Assembly: GCA_039029315.1 (NCBI GenBank)
Contig: JBCCGK010000087.1
Location: forward strand, 1 to 51,013
Source: JBCCCJ01 sp039029315
GTDB lineage: Bacteria; Bacteroidota; Bacteroidia; J057
Direction: 5' to 3'
Length of the DNA: 51,013 nt
Below are positions 16,786-25,300 of this stretch, in pieces. The position numbers and the translations under genes were made by a program. Each line of letters starts with the position of its first letter. The stretch's first letter is position 1. A model generated the notes under the pieces. It saw only the letters and a program-made list of their open reading frames with translations. It ran no database searches and was not told where the DNA came from.

Positions 16786-19703
16786 TAGCTGTGAATATTT
16801 TTGAGTAACAATTGTACTTCTTTTTCTGATAGTGATTCTATAGAGTCCAGTAAGTGGTGGGAGACTTCGTCCCCCAGCTCAAGCAGGGCAGTGGCAAGCG
16901 TCAAGGAATCTACATCCAAAGATTCAGATGTGTTTTCTGGCTCACTCATCAGGACAGCAACCTCCTGAATCCCAGGCTGTCTCCGCAAGACTTCTTCAAT
17001 CTCATTCAGCTCAATCCTGTATCCCCTGAGCTTGATCTGTTCATCTTTTCTTCCCAAAAATTCCAGCACCCCATCTGACCGGAATCTAGCCATATCTCCA
17101 GTCCGGTACAATACATACGGTGACGTGGGATGAATTGGATGTTTGAGGAATCTATTTTCCGATAATTGAGGCCGATGTAGATAGCCTGAAGCAATACCTT
17201 CTCCTCCAATGAAGAGTTCTCCACTGGCTCCAATGGGTACTGCCTGAAGGGAATCATCCAGCAGATATACATGCATGCGAGGGATGGGCTGTCCAATCGG
17301 TACCCGAGTTCGTGCATCTTCCTCCTGAATCTGATGAACTGTTGCCCAGACAGTTGCCTCAGTTGGGCCATATTCATTGTACAACAGAACCTCTGGAAGA
17401 ATAGCAAAATGATCCTTGATGACCTGATTCGAGCAGCTTTCGCCAGCAACAATTACAGTCTTCAGAGAGGCTAATTCTGTAGGATCGGCATGGCGGAGAA
17501 GCATACCATACAGAGAGGGAAGCAGAAGTGTGTGACTGATTTGTTGCTGTTGAATCAGGCTGGAAAGACGAGCGATATCTTGTTCTATTCTCCGCTTTGT
17601 GAGGACAAGTGTGCCCCCGCCGCACAAGGTCCAGTAAATCCCGGCAACCGAACTGTCAAAAGAAAAAGAAGAGAGAAGGAGAAATGCCGCAGGTGTGTTC
17701 CGATAATAAGTCGATCGGGCACGGGTGGAGTGTAGAAGGTTGCTGTGAGAAATTGGGACACCCTTGGGACGTCCGCTGCTGCCAGAGGTATAGATCACAT
17801 AAGCAAGCGATGAGGACTGATTTGGGAACAGTGGCGGTTGCTTTGGACCAGAAACGAGGGCGGCAATCTCTACGGTCTTGATCTTTGACAAAGATAGATC
17901 CCTACTGCCTTGGCCTGTCAAAACAAGCGATACACCTGCATCTTCCAACATCCACTGAATGCGATTCGCAGGATAGTCTGGATCGAGAGGTAGATAAGCC
18001 TTCCCTGCCTTCAGGATGCCCAAAATGCCAAGGATGATCTCTGGGCCTGCCTCTCCACAAATCCCGATCAACTCGTAGCTGCTGTCCGTTTGCTGTATCA
18101 GATGATTGGCAATCAATTGCGCCTGTTGATTCATGCTCTCATAGCTCATGGACCCGCCTTCCCACTTGAGCGCAATGGCTTGGGGACGAAGGTGGGCCTG
18201 TTGTTCGATGAGGACATGAATGTGATTCGCTTCAGATAGTGGCTGGATAGGAGGATTCCATCGGTCAAGCAGAGAGATGCGATCTGATTCACTCAGAATG
18301 TCTAGTTGCTGGATTGATTTCTGTGGATGTGCCACTGCATCGGTGAGGAGACAGAGAAAATTCTGCTGCATTCGCTCTATCGTGGCGGCATCAAAGAGAT
18401 CCGTCGCATATTCAATGATCGAACTCAATTGATTATGTTCCTCCATGATGGCAAGCGTCAGATCAAATTTGGAAACTCCGATATCCAGCGTTGCATGACG
18501 ATAGGACAGGGAGTCATCCAATTGGCCTGCCTTTGGCGCTTCCTTGTATAGAAACATTACCTGAAACAGAGGATTATGACTCAATTCTCGCTCTGGGTTC
18601 AACTCCTTGACCAATAACTCAAACGGAAGCTGTTTGTGATCAAAGGCCTCTAATACGGTGGTTTTTACCTGTTGGACAAATCCTTCAAATGATTGCGTTG
18701 GATCAACCCCAGATCGAAGAACCTGTGTCTCATTGAAGAAGCCAATCATTGACTCCAGGGCTACCTGATCGCGATTGGAAATGGGAACACCGACCAGGAT
18801 GTCTCGCTGATGGGCATAGCGATAGAGCAGCACCTTAAACGCACTCAGGAGCAAAACGAAGAGGGTGGTATTCAGTTGTTGGGCCAGCGCCTTGAGCGCA
18901 TGCTGAAGCTTGTTTGGGATCGGAACACTCACATATTCTCCCCTAAATGATCGAATAGTGGGCCTTGGACGATCCGTTGGTAAGTCAAGAATAGCGAGAT
19001 CCCCGGATAGTTTTTGTTTCCAATAACTCAGCTGTTTGGATGGGACGGGACCTTGCTGTTGCCACTGCGCAAAATCAGGATATTGGATCTTCGCATCTGG
19101 TAAGGTGTCGATTTCGGCTGGTTTGGCACGATAGAAGATCCCCAGTTCCTTTACAAATATCTCAAAAGAAGCATTGTCGGTGATGATATGGTGCATGATC
19201 AAAACGAGAACATGCGCTTCAGCATGCTGATGAATCACCAGCAGCTTGGTCAAGCGCCCAGAGCTGAGGTCGAATGGCTGACGAGCGGCCTCAATAGCAA
19301 TTTTCTGTGTTTGCTGTGCGCTTACTTCTTCCGGCAGATTGCTCAAGTCATGAACTTCTATGAAAGGAAATTCTTCTGACATGTGTCGCTGAATCATTTT
19401 CCCATCCTCGGTCTGAAAACCAATTCGAAATATGCGGTGCCTTCTGACAATCTGCTGGAAAGCCTGCTGCAGCCTGTCCATATCCAGTTCCCCCTCAAGA
19501 ATCAGCATGTCAGCATAATTGTAAAAGGGATTGGCCGAAAACAAATGCTGTAGAAGCCAGAGCCGCTGTTGCCCATAGGAAAGGGGAGCAGAGGCTCCTG
19601 TTTCCAGGGGAAGAATTGCATTCTGCTTTCGTTTTTCTTTGGCTCGGGCGAGCCACTGTGCCAGTTTGGCATGTTTGCTGGAAGACTTGTCGGATGTAGA
19701 CAT
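16785..19703 (-). CDS. NRPS condensation plus truncated adenylation domain (A1-A8)
   Basis: The 972-residue protein has a condensation domain (HHIITDN at residues 171-177) and an adenylation domain with A3 YTSGSSGRPKG starting at Y638, A5 NEYGPTE, the YRTGD motif and A8 RGYRIELNEIEE at 893-904. It then ends after about 70 more residues without A9, the A10 lysine or a PCP; these reside in the protein at 14817-15455. The tail LLDSIESLSEKEVQLLLKNI resembles the helical tails that end many NRPS proteins. Specificity positions read D-S-A-L-I-A-E-V-W by alignment to GrsA numbering; I do not recognise a firm assignment. I start at the ATG at 19703 instead of the TTG two codons upstream. HupE-like 19726-21024 ends 22 bases before this start. 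Confidence 0.9.
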   Translation of the reverse strand: MSTSDKSSSKHAKLAQWLARAKEKRKQNAILPLETGASAPLSYGQQRLWLLQHLFSANPFYNYADMLILEGELDMDRLQQAFQQIVRRHRIFRIGFQTEDGKMIQRHMSEEFPFIEVHDLSNLPEEVSAQQTQKIAIEAARQPFDLSSGRLTKLLVIHQHAEAHVLVLIMHHIITDNASFEIFVKELGIFYRAKPAEIDTLPDAKIQYPDFAQWQQQGPVPSKQLSYWKQKLSGDLAILDLPTDRPRPTIRSFRGEYVSVPIPNKLQHALKALAQQLNTTLFVLLLSAFKVLLYRYAHQRDILVGVPISNRDQVALESMIGFFNETQVLRSGVDPTQSFEGFVQQVKTTVLEAFDHKQLPFELLVKELNPERELSHNPLFQVMFLYKEAPKAGQLDDSLSYRHATLDIGVSKFDLTLAIMEEHNQLSSIIEYATDLFDAATIERMQQNFLCLLTDAVAHPQKSIQQLDILSESDRISLLDRWNPPIQPLSEANHIHVLIEQQAHLRPQAIALKWEGGSMSYESMNQQAQLIANHLIQQTDSSYELIGICGEAGPEIILGILGILKAGKAYLPLDPDYPANRIQWMLEDAGVSLVLTGQGSRDLSLSKIKTVEIAALVSGPKQPPLFPNQSSSLAYVIYTSGSSGRPKGVPISHSNLLHSTRARSTYYRNTPAAFLLLSSFSFDSSVAGIYWTLCGGGTLVLTKRRIEQDIARLSSLIQQQQISHTLLLPSLYGMLLRHADPTELASLKTVIVAGESCSNQVIKDHFAILPEVLLYNEYGPTEATVWATVHQIQEEDARTRVPIGQPIPRMHVYLLDDSLQAVPIGASGELFIGGEGIASGYLHRPQLSENRFLKHPIHPTSPYVLYRTGDMARFRSDGVLEFLGRKDEQIKLRGYRIELNEIEEVLRRQPGIQEVAVLMSEPENTSESLDVDSLTLATALLELGDEVSHHLLDSIESLSEKEVQLLLKNIHS

Positions 19704-19725
19704 GGGCAAAGAAAATAAAGTAAAG

Positions 19726-21024
19726 CTAGCTTATGGTAGAAGTTGGGGAGATGAGGCCCTTGATCCAAAGGTAAATATCGACTATAAGATCTTCTCCGAA
19801 TACGTCAAAACCAATGGCCCGTCCCAGGAACCAGTAGAGAGACAGCAGGATGAGGAAGATAGAGCCGAATACAAAAATATGTGGGAATAGCCTGGACCGC
19901 CGAATCATGAATAAGGGAGGAAATATGAGGCAGATAATCACAATTTGTCCAATCTCAACCCCAATATTGAATCCCAATAGGGACAATACCAGATACTCTC
20001 CGCTTAGACCAATGTCTCCCAGGACACTGGCAAATCCGAATCCATGGAACAGTCCAAACCCAAAGACAATCAGCCACTCATTCTGAAAGATGGGGCGAAT
20101 GTTGTGAAAGGCCGCCAGCGCAATCGAAAAAGCAATGATGGACTCAACCAGTCGTCCTGGCAATACAACAATGTTCAACGCAGCCAGACTCAAGGTGATG
20201 GTATGGGCAAGGGTAAAAAAGGTGACCACCTTGAGGACATTGATAAAGGCAGGTCTGAATTTATCCCAAGGACCCCATTCCAGAAATTTGGGAGAAATCT
20301 TGCTGAGCTTACTTCCAGTGGGAAGGTGCCGAGAGAACTGATGTTCATTATCTTTCCTGAATCGACTTATGACAGCCGGAAGCAGCAAAGCCAACAGAAA
20401 GAGAATATGATCTAACCCAATCCAGATGTGCTTCATCCCTTGATAGATCATGGCGATAAAGCCCTTCATCATCGAAGATCCGGTGAGAGATAAGCGTTGT
20501 TCCTGGCTGCTTGGGGTAAAAATCAGAGAAGGAATGGCTTCATTCTTATGAATCCCGGCCTTCCAGTTGTATTCAATCATCAACCAGGTCTGATGAACTG
20601 GGTCTTGATCAAAAAAGATATTCGATCGAACCTCCATAGTCTCGGGGATATCTGCAACTTCATCGAAAGAAAAATCTAGCAACCAGAAGCTGCCAGTCCG
20701 GGCTCCGACATGCAAAATGTCAGATTTTGTAAAAGAAATTTTTTGTACTTTGGAATCGATGGAAAATGATACATTCTCTGACAGATGTCTCTGAATGCGA
20801 GTGAGATAAGGTTCGAGATCTTCTGCTGATGCATGTGCAGTCCCCCCCTCTTTTAGGGAGGTTCCCAGCAAAGAATTTACCTCAGATAGGTTCAACTCAA
20901 ATCTGCCTTGCATAGATTTCTCGTATATACGAAGGTAGATGTAACTCTGGCCAACATTATGAGCCAATGAATAGTTTGTCAACAAAAGAAGGAATGGGGT
21001 GGCGAAAAGTAAGCGGAAGGGCAT
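19726..21024 (-). CDS. HupE/UreJ-family membrane protein
   Basis: The 432-residue protein has a signal peptide, an extracytoplasmic N-terminal domain of about 200 residues, and a C-terminal block of about six membrane helices containing the HupE/UreJ_2 signatures GLDHILFLLALLLP, FTLAHTITLSLA, and FGLFHGFGFAS. Histidines in these helices suggest metal (nickel or cobalt) transport in the family, but members of this long form are mostly uncharacterised. It ends 22 bases before the C-A NRPS start on the same strand, so it may be the first gene of the NRPS operon. A role in export, metal supply or mere co-location cannot be told apart. Confidence 0.85.
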   Translation of the reverse strand: MPFRLLFATPFLLLLTNYSLAHNVGQSYIYLRIYEKSMQGRFELNLSEVNSLLGTSLKEGGTAHASAEDLEPYLTRIQRHLSENVSFSIDSKVQKISFTKSDILHVGARTGSFWLLDFSFDEVADIPETMEVRSNIFFDQDPVHQTWLMIEYNWKAGIHKNEAIPSLIFTPSSQEQRLSLTGSSMMKGFIAMIYQGMKHIWIGLDHILFLLALLLPAVISRFRKDNEHQFSRHLPTGSKLSKISPKFLEWGPWDKFRPAFINVLKVVTFFTLAHTITLSLAALNIVVLPGRLVESIIAFSIALAAFHNIRPIFQNEWLIVFGFGLFHGFGFASVLGDIGLSGEYLVLSLLGFNIGVEIGQIVIICLIFPPLFMIRRSRLFPHIFVFGSIFLILLSLYWFLGRAIGFDVFGEDLIVDIYLWIKGLISPTSTIS

Positions 21025-21180
21025 AGAATAAAATTTTAATTACTTCCTGCAAAGTATGAATAAAATACATTAAAATAAAAAATTTCCGCAACAACAAAAA
21101 TTACAAAAAACGAATTTAATTTCGGACATACCGCATGTGATATTTTATCTGACACATACATATTTTAGAATGCAGTGGCT
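21025..21180. promoter_or_regulatory. Divergent intergenic control region of the NRPS cluster
   Basis: This AT-rich 156-base stretch separates the divergent HupE-NRPS and cyclodeaminase-NRPS arms, and both arms should be transcribed from it. A TATTTTAG box at 21161-21168 resembles the Bacteroidota -7 element (TAnnTTTG) imperfectly and lies only about 12 bases from the first plus-strand ATG. I could not define promoters firmly. Confidence 0.45.
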
Positions 21181-22257
21181 ATGCCTAACCTCTCAACACT
21201 TGTTCTTCGAAGCAGCGACATAGAACAAATCATTCGACATCATGGATTACATCATGTGATGGATGTCTTGATTGACAAGCTACATCACGCCATCCAATCC
21301 TTTGATCCTGCAAAGAACCAAATCCCGATACGCGCGGGATTTCACTATCATCACCCCCGGCAGGGCTTGATCGAATGGATGCCAATCCACCAATTAGAAA
21401 ATCAAATTGTGATCAAAGTTGTTGGCTACCATCCAGAGAATCCAGATCTGTATTCTCTCCCTACCATCTTGTCTACCATTTCAGCATATGATCCCCAAAC
21501 CGGGCATCTATCAGCTCTGGTTGATGGAGTATTGCTTACAGCCCTTCGTACGGGAGCCTCTTCTGCGGTTGCCAGCAAATACATGGCTCTTCCCGATAGC
21601 GAAACCTTGGGATTAATTGGGTGTGGTGCACAGGCTGTTACTCAGCTTCATGCCTTGTCTAGGATGTTTTCATTCAAACAGATCCTTTATTTTGATACAG
21701 ATTCTACAACTCAAAAATCCTTTGAGGCAAGAACGAAGATGTTCCATTTGGAGGCGAGCATGAAGGGCGCAACGATTGAAGACATTGTTCGAGAAGCTGA
21801 TATCCTCTGTACCGCAACCTCTATTGACGTCGGTGCAGGCCCATTGTTTCATGACATTGAACCGCAGCCGCATCTTCATATCAATGCTGTGGGATCTGAT
21901 TTTCCCGGAAAAATCGAGCTGCCGTTGGAGTTGCTGCGACGCAGTGTGGTTTGCCCCGACTTCTTGATGCAGGCTATAAAAGAAGGAGAATGTCAACAAT
22001 TGAAACCAGAAGAAATCGGCCCTGACTGGGTTCAGTTGATTCAACAACAGGGCCAATATTCTTCCTTGCCTGAAGGCCTCAGTGTATTTGATTCTACAGG
22101 TTGGCCGCTCGAAGATCAGATCGTGTTGGAGATTTTCGTAGACTATGCAATGGAATTGGGGTTGGGACAGCGAATAGAAATAGAAACGAACCCCAAGGAC
22201 GCAAAAAATCCTTATCACTCATTAACCACAGATACACATGGAGTTTTCCTGGCCTAA
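21181..22257 (+). CDS. Ornithine cyclodeaminase/mu-crystallin family enzyme
   Basis: The protein (358 residues from the ATG at 21181; a GTG two codons earlier is possible) has the family's NAD-binding GCGAQA motif, the ALRTGASSAVASKYMA arginine segment, the IVIKVVGYHPENP lysine segment, and AVGSDFPGKIEL with the catalytic aspartate. Ornithine cyclodeaminase converts L-ornithine directly to L-proline and ammonia. The family also includes lysine cyclodeaminase and SbnB-type dehydrogenases. Because the next three genes form a proline-to-pyrrole cassette, supply of proline is the best inference. The downstream gene overlaps the end by 20 bases. Confidence 0.88.
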   Translation: MPNLSTLVLRSSDIEQIIRHHGLHHVMDVLIDKLHHAIQSFDPAKNQIPIRAGFHYHHPRQGLIEWMPIHQLENQIVIKVVGYHPENPDLYSLPTILSTISAYDPQTGHLSALVDGVLLTALRTGASSAVASKYMALPDSETLGLIGCGAQAVTQLHALSRMFSFKQILYFDTDSTTQKSFEARTKMFHLEASMKGATIEDIVREADILCTATSIDVGAGPLFHDIEPQPHLHINAVGSDFPGKIELPLELLRRSVVCPDFLMQAIKEGECQQLKPEEIGPDWVQLIQQQGQYSSLPEGLSVFDSTGWPLEDQIVLEIFVDYAMELGLGQRIEIETNPKDAKNPYHSLTTDTHGVFLA

Positions 22258-23389
22258 AGAATACCTGACACACAGGGACAAAATCATTGCGTTTGCGCAG
22301 GAAGAACTGACAGATGATATCATCAAAAGGGATCATCAGGGCATCTTTCCTCGAGATCTCTGGCAAAAGTGTGCGGATATGGGTATACAAGGGATGGCAG
22401 CTCCTGCACAATATGGAGGCAGTCATGAAGAAGTGGATATTCTCCGTTCTGTCCTTGCGATGGAAGGCTTTGGATATGGCTGCAAAGACAATGGATTGGG
22501 AATAGCCCTAAATGCCCAAATGTGGGCCGTACAGGCATCGATTGTCAATTTTGGTACAGAAGCCCAAAAGCAAAAATATCTCCCCTCCCTCACCAATGGG
22601 AGCTGGATTGGTGCGCATGCCTTGACAGAAATAGAATCCGGCTCTGATGTCTTCAATATGAAGATGACAGCCGAAAAGGTAGAAGGAGGTTATGTGCTGA
22701 ATGGAGAAAAACGTCTGGTAACGCTTGCTCCTATCGCAGATATGGCTGTTTGTTTTGCCAACAGCAATCCCAAGGTAGGCAAATGGGGGGTTACGGCATT
22801 TTTGATAGAAAAAAGCATGCAAGGCTATACAGCAGGACCTGTCAGGCAAAAGATGGGCTTGCGAACAGTGCCTTTGGGCGAAATTCGATTGACAAATTGT
22901 TTTGTCCCGGAAGAGAATCGATTGGGGAAAGAAGGGGCTGGCTTCAGTATTTCCAACCATTCTCTGGAGTATGACAGATGTTGCATCATGGCAGCCAAGC
23001 TAGGGGCGATGAGCCGGCAACTGGAAGAGTCCATTTCATATGCCAGAGAACGAAAACAGTTTGGGCAGCAGATTGGCAAGTTTCAGTCTGTCTCCAATCG
23101 GATCGCAGATATGAAGCTTCGGATTGAGGCTGCTCGTCTACTTCTGTACAAGCTGGCATGGCTGAAAAAACAGGGAAAATCTGCTCCTATGGAGGCGGCG
23201 ATGCTCAAACTTTCCCTTGGTGAGAGTTTTGTGAGTTCCAGCCTGGATGCAGTCAGGATTCATGGAGGGAACGGATATCTGACTGATTTTGAGGTCGAAA
23301 GAAATCTCCGAGATGCAGTTGGAGGCATCCTATATGCTGGCACCTCGGACATTCAACGCAACATCATTGCCAAGTTGTTAGGCTTGTGA
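22238..23389 (+). CDS. Prolyl-carrier-protein dehydrogenase (acyl-CoA dehydrogenase family)
   Basis: The 383-residue flavoprotein has normal acyl-CoA dehydrogenase architecture: helical N domain, the LTEIESGSDVFNMKMTAEK flavin segment, and a C-terminal helical domain with YARERKQFGQQIGKFQSV and IHGGNGYL. The usual catalytic YEGT glutamate is replaced (Y366-A367-G368-T369). Acidic residues E244 and D246 in SLEYDR lie on the helix that carries the base in isovaleryl-CoA dehydrogenase and, as I recall, in prolyl-PCP oxidases of the PltE/RedW/PigA type. With the neighbouring prolyl adenylation enzyme and carrier, the inferred reaction is oxidation of prolyl-S-PCP to pyrrole-2-carbonyl-S-PCP using FAD. 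Confidence 0.85.
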   Translation: MEFSWPKEYLTHRDKIIAFAQEELTDDIIKRDHQGIFPRDLWQKCADMGIQGMAAPAQYGGSHEEVDILRSVLAMEGFGYGCKDNGLGIALNAQMWAVQASIVNFGTEAQKQKYLPSLTNGSWIGAHALTEIESGSDVFNMKMTAEKVEGGYVLNGEKRLVTLAPIADMAVCFANSNPKVGKWGVTAFLIEKSMQGYTAGPVRQKMGLRTVPLGEIRLTNCFVPEENRLGKEGAGFSISNHSLEYDRCCIMAAKLGAMSRQLEESISYARERKQFGQQIGKFQSVSNRIADMKLRIEAARLLLYKLAWLKKQGKSAPMEAAMLKLSLGESFVSSSLDAVRIHGGNGYLTDFEVERNLRDAVGGILYAGTSDIQRNIIAKLLGL

Positions 23390-23434
23390 TACAATTTTTT
23401 CCCCTCCTACATCTTCACTCATCCTTTTCTCATC

Positions 23435-25015
23435 ATGTCTACTCAGCTGTATCTCCTTCATCAAAGCCTCGATGTCTCCGCCGCAAAATTTCCGGACAAG
23501 CTTGCCTTCAAATCTGGCAAACATGCGGTGAGCTATTCAGAGATGCATAAGAAAAGTGGGCAACTGGCAAGATTACTAATAGAATTGGGAGTCAAAAAAG
23601 GAGATCGTGTGGGGATCTATACGAATCGTTCATTAGAGTCCGTAATTGGAGTCTATGGAATCCTGCGGGCAGGAGCCATTTTTGTCCCGCTTGATCCCAC
23701 TGCGCCAGACAAGCGAACCCTTTTCCTCATACAGGATTGTGGGATTCAATACCTGATCAGCCAGTCTGCACAAAGAAAAAAACTGGCACGATTGCTCCAA
23801 CACACCCCTCCATTGCGGTACATCCTTGGACTCATGGCTGATTGGGAAGTTCCCTGTATAGATTGGCAAGACATCTGGGCCATGCCTGAGTTGTCTCATC
23901 CCATTCGCATGGTAGAGAAGGATCTCGCCTATATCATGTATACCTCCGGTTCGACTGGCCAACCCAAAGGAATCATGCACTCTCATTTTAGTGGGCTCAG
24001 GTATGCGCGGATGTCGGCAGATCTTTATGAGGTTCATGAAGAGGATCTCATAGGAACCCACGCCCCTTTACATTTTGATATCTCTACCTTCGGATATTTT
24101 ACAGCGCCATTGGTTGGGGCGACCTCCGTAATCATCCCGGATGCATATATCATTTTGCCAGCGAGCTTGTCACAGCTGATCGAGAAAGAGGCGTTGAGTA
24201 TTTGGTATTCAGTGCCCCTGGCCCTGATTCGCTTGTTGACACGTGGCGTTTTGGATCAGCGCGATCTGTCTTCCTTGAGATGGGTGTTGTTTGGAGGAGA
24301 ACCCTTCCCTGTCAAGCATTTGAAGGCACTGATGGAGTTGTGGCCTCATGCCAGATTTTCCAATGTTTATGGGCCGGCAGAAATCAACCAATGTACCTAT
24401 TATCACCTTCCTGCTCCTCCATCAGAAGAAGAATCAATTCCTTTGGGGACACTTTGCGCCAATACAGAGATGCGTATTCTGGATGAACATGATCAGCCTG
24501 TCCGGCCTGATGAAACGGGTGAATTACTCGTGAGAACCTCCACGATGATGACGGCTTACTGGAATCAGCCACATCTTACGCAGCAAGGATTTTATATAGA
24601 AGAACCACATCCTGGCTATCAAGAGACTTTTTATCGGACTGGAGATTTGGTGAGAATAAATGAAAAGGGAGACTTGATGTTTTTGGGGAGAAAAGACAGA
24701 CAAGTCAAACTAAAATCCTATCGAGTGGAATTAGACGAGATTGAAGCTGTGTTGGTGGCCCATGAGGCAGTGGAAGAAGCTGCCATTGTAGCGATTCGCA
24801 AGGAAGATAGCCTGCATATAGAAGGGGCAGTAATTATGAAGGTAGGGGATAAGGTCAATGAGGCGTCTTTGCTGAATCATATGTCCCAATATGTCCCCTC
24901 ATATGCGGTTCCTGAACAAATCCATATTCTCCAGACTTTGCCCTATACCACCAGTGGAAAAATCAATTATCCTGTCCTTGCAGAACAAGTATCAATGACT
25001 CAAGAATCAACATAA
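23435..25015 (+). CDS. Stand-alone prolyl-type adenylation enzyme (PltF/RedM-like)
   Basis: The 526-residue protein is a complete free-standing adenylation domain: A3 YTSGSTGQPKG, A5 NVYGPAE, A7 YRTGD, A8 KSYRVELDEIE, and a C-terminal TTSGKINYP lysine motif. Segments HAPLHFDIS, SIWYSVP and FGGEPFPVKHLK match what I recall of L-prolyl-[carrier protein] ligases in pyoluteorin and prodiginine pathways. Specificity positions read D-I-F-Y-L-G-V-Q-C. It should activate L-proline with ATP and load the carrier encoded 11 bases downstream. DltA-type D-alanine ligases are the main alternative, but the dehydrogenase next door favours proline. Confidence 0.87.
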   Translation: MSTQLYLLHQSLDVSAAKFPDKLAFKSGKHAVSYSEMHKKSGQLARLLIELGVKKGDRVGIYTNRSLESVIGVYGILRAGAIFVPLDPTAPDKRTLFLIQDCGIQYLISQSAQRKKLARLLQHTPPLRYILGLMADWEVPCIDWQDIWAMPELSHPIRMVEKDLAYIMYTSGSTGQPKGIMHSHFSGLRYARMSADLYEVHEEDLIGTHAPLHFDISTFGYFTAPLVGATSVIIPDAYIILPASLSQLIEKEALSIWYSVPLALIRLLTRGVLDQRDLSSLRWVLFGGEPFPVKHLKALMELWPHARFSNVYGPAEINQCTYYHLPAPPSEEESIPLGTLCANTEMRILDEHDQPVRPDETGELLVRTSTMMTAYWNQPHLTQQGFYIEEPHPGYQETFYRTGDLVRINEKGDLMFLGRKDRQVKLKSYRVELDEIEAVLVAHEAVEEAAIVAIRKEDSLHIEGAVIMKVGDKVNEASLLNHMSQYVPSYAVPEQIHILQTLPYTTSGKINYPVLAEQVSMTQEST

Positions 25016-25026
25016 GAATAAGAACA

Positions 25027-25272
25027 ATGGAAGAAGCCTTAAGAAATTACGTGCAAGAGAATCTGCTCAATACCCCTGCCGGCACCCAACTTGAGTTGGA
25101 TGATGACTTGTTGGGAGGTGGAATGATTGACTCTTTGGGGATGATGAATCTCATTGCCCATATTGAAGAAGTTTACGCTCTTACAGTCCCACCAGAGGAC
25201 ATGACCATCGAACATTTTCAAAGCATTGAAGTCATTTGCACCTATATCCAGGAGCGGAAGGTGGCAAGCTGA
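25027..25272 (+). CDS. Stand-alone peptidyl carrier protein for the pyrrole starter
   Basis: This 81-residue protein is a single carrier domain. The phosphopantetheine site is GGGMIDSLGMMNL, and the PPEDMTIEHFQSIEVICTYI segment is typical of PltL/RedO-type carriers. It would hold proline loaded by the preceding adenylation enzyme, then the pyrrole-2-carbonyl group after oxidation, and donate it to the condensation domain of the next NRPS. Gaps of 11 and 28 bases to its neighbours indicate one operon. Confidence 0.92.
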   Translation: MEEALRNYVQENLLNTPAGTQLELDDDLLGGGMIDSLGMMNLIAHIEEVYALTVPPEDMTIEHFQSIEVICTYIQERKVAS

Positions 25273-25300
25273 TTTGTGAGTATACCGGAAACAATTCTCT

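Noticed and set aside
12314..19703. Long plus-strand open frames inside the NRPS genes
   Set aside because: They are shadows of the minus-strand NRPS coding sequence, with no domain similarity.
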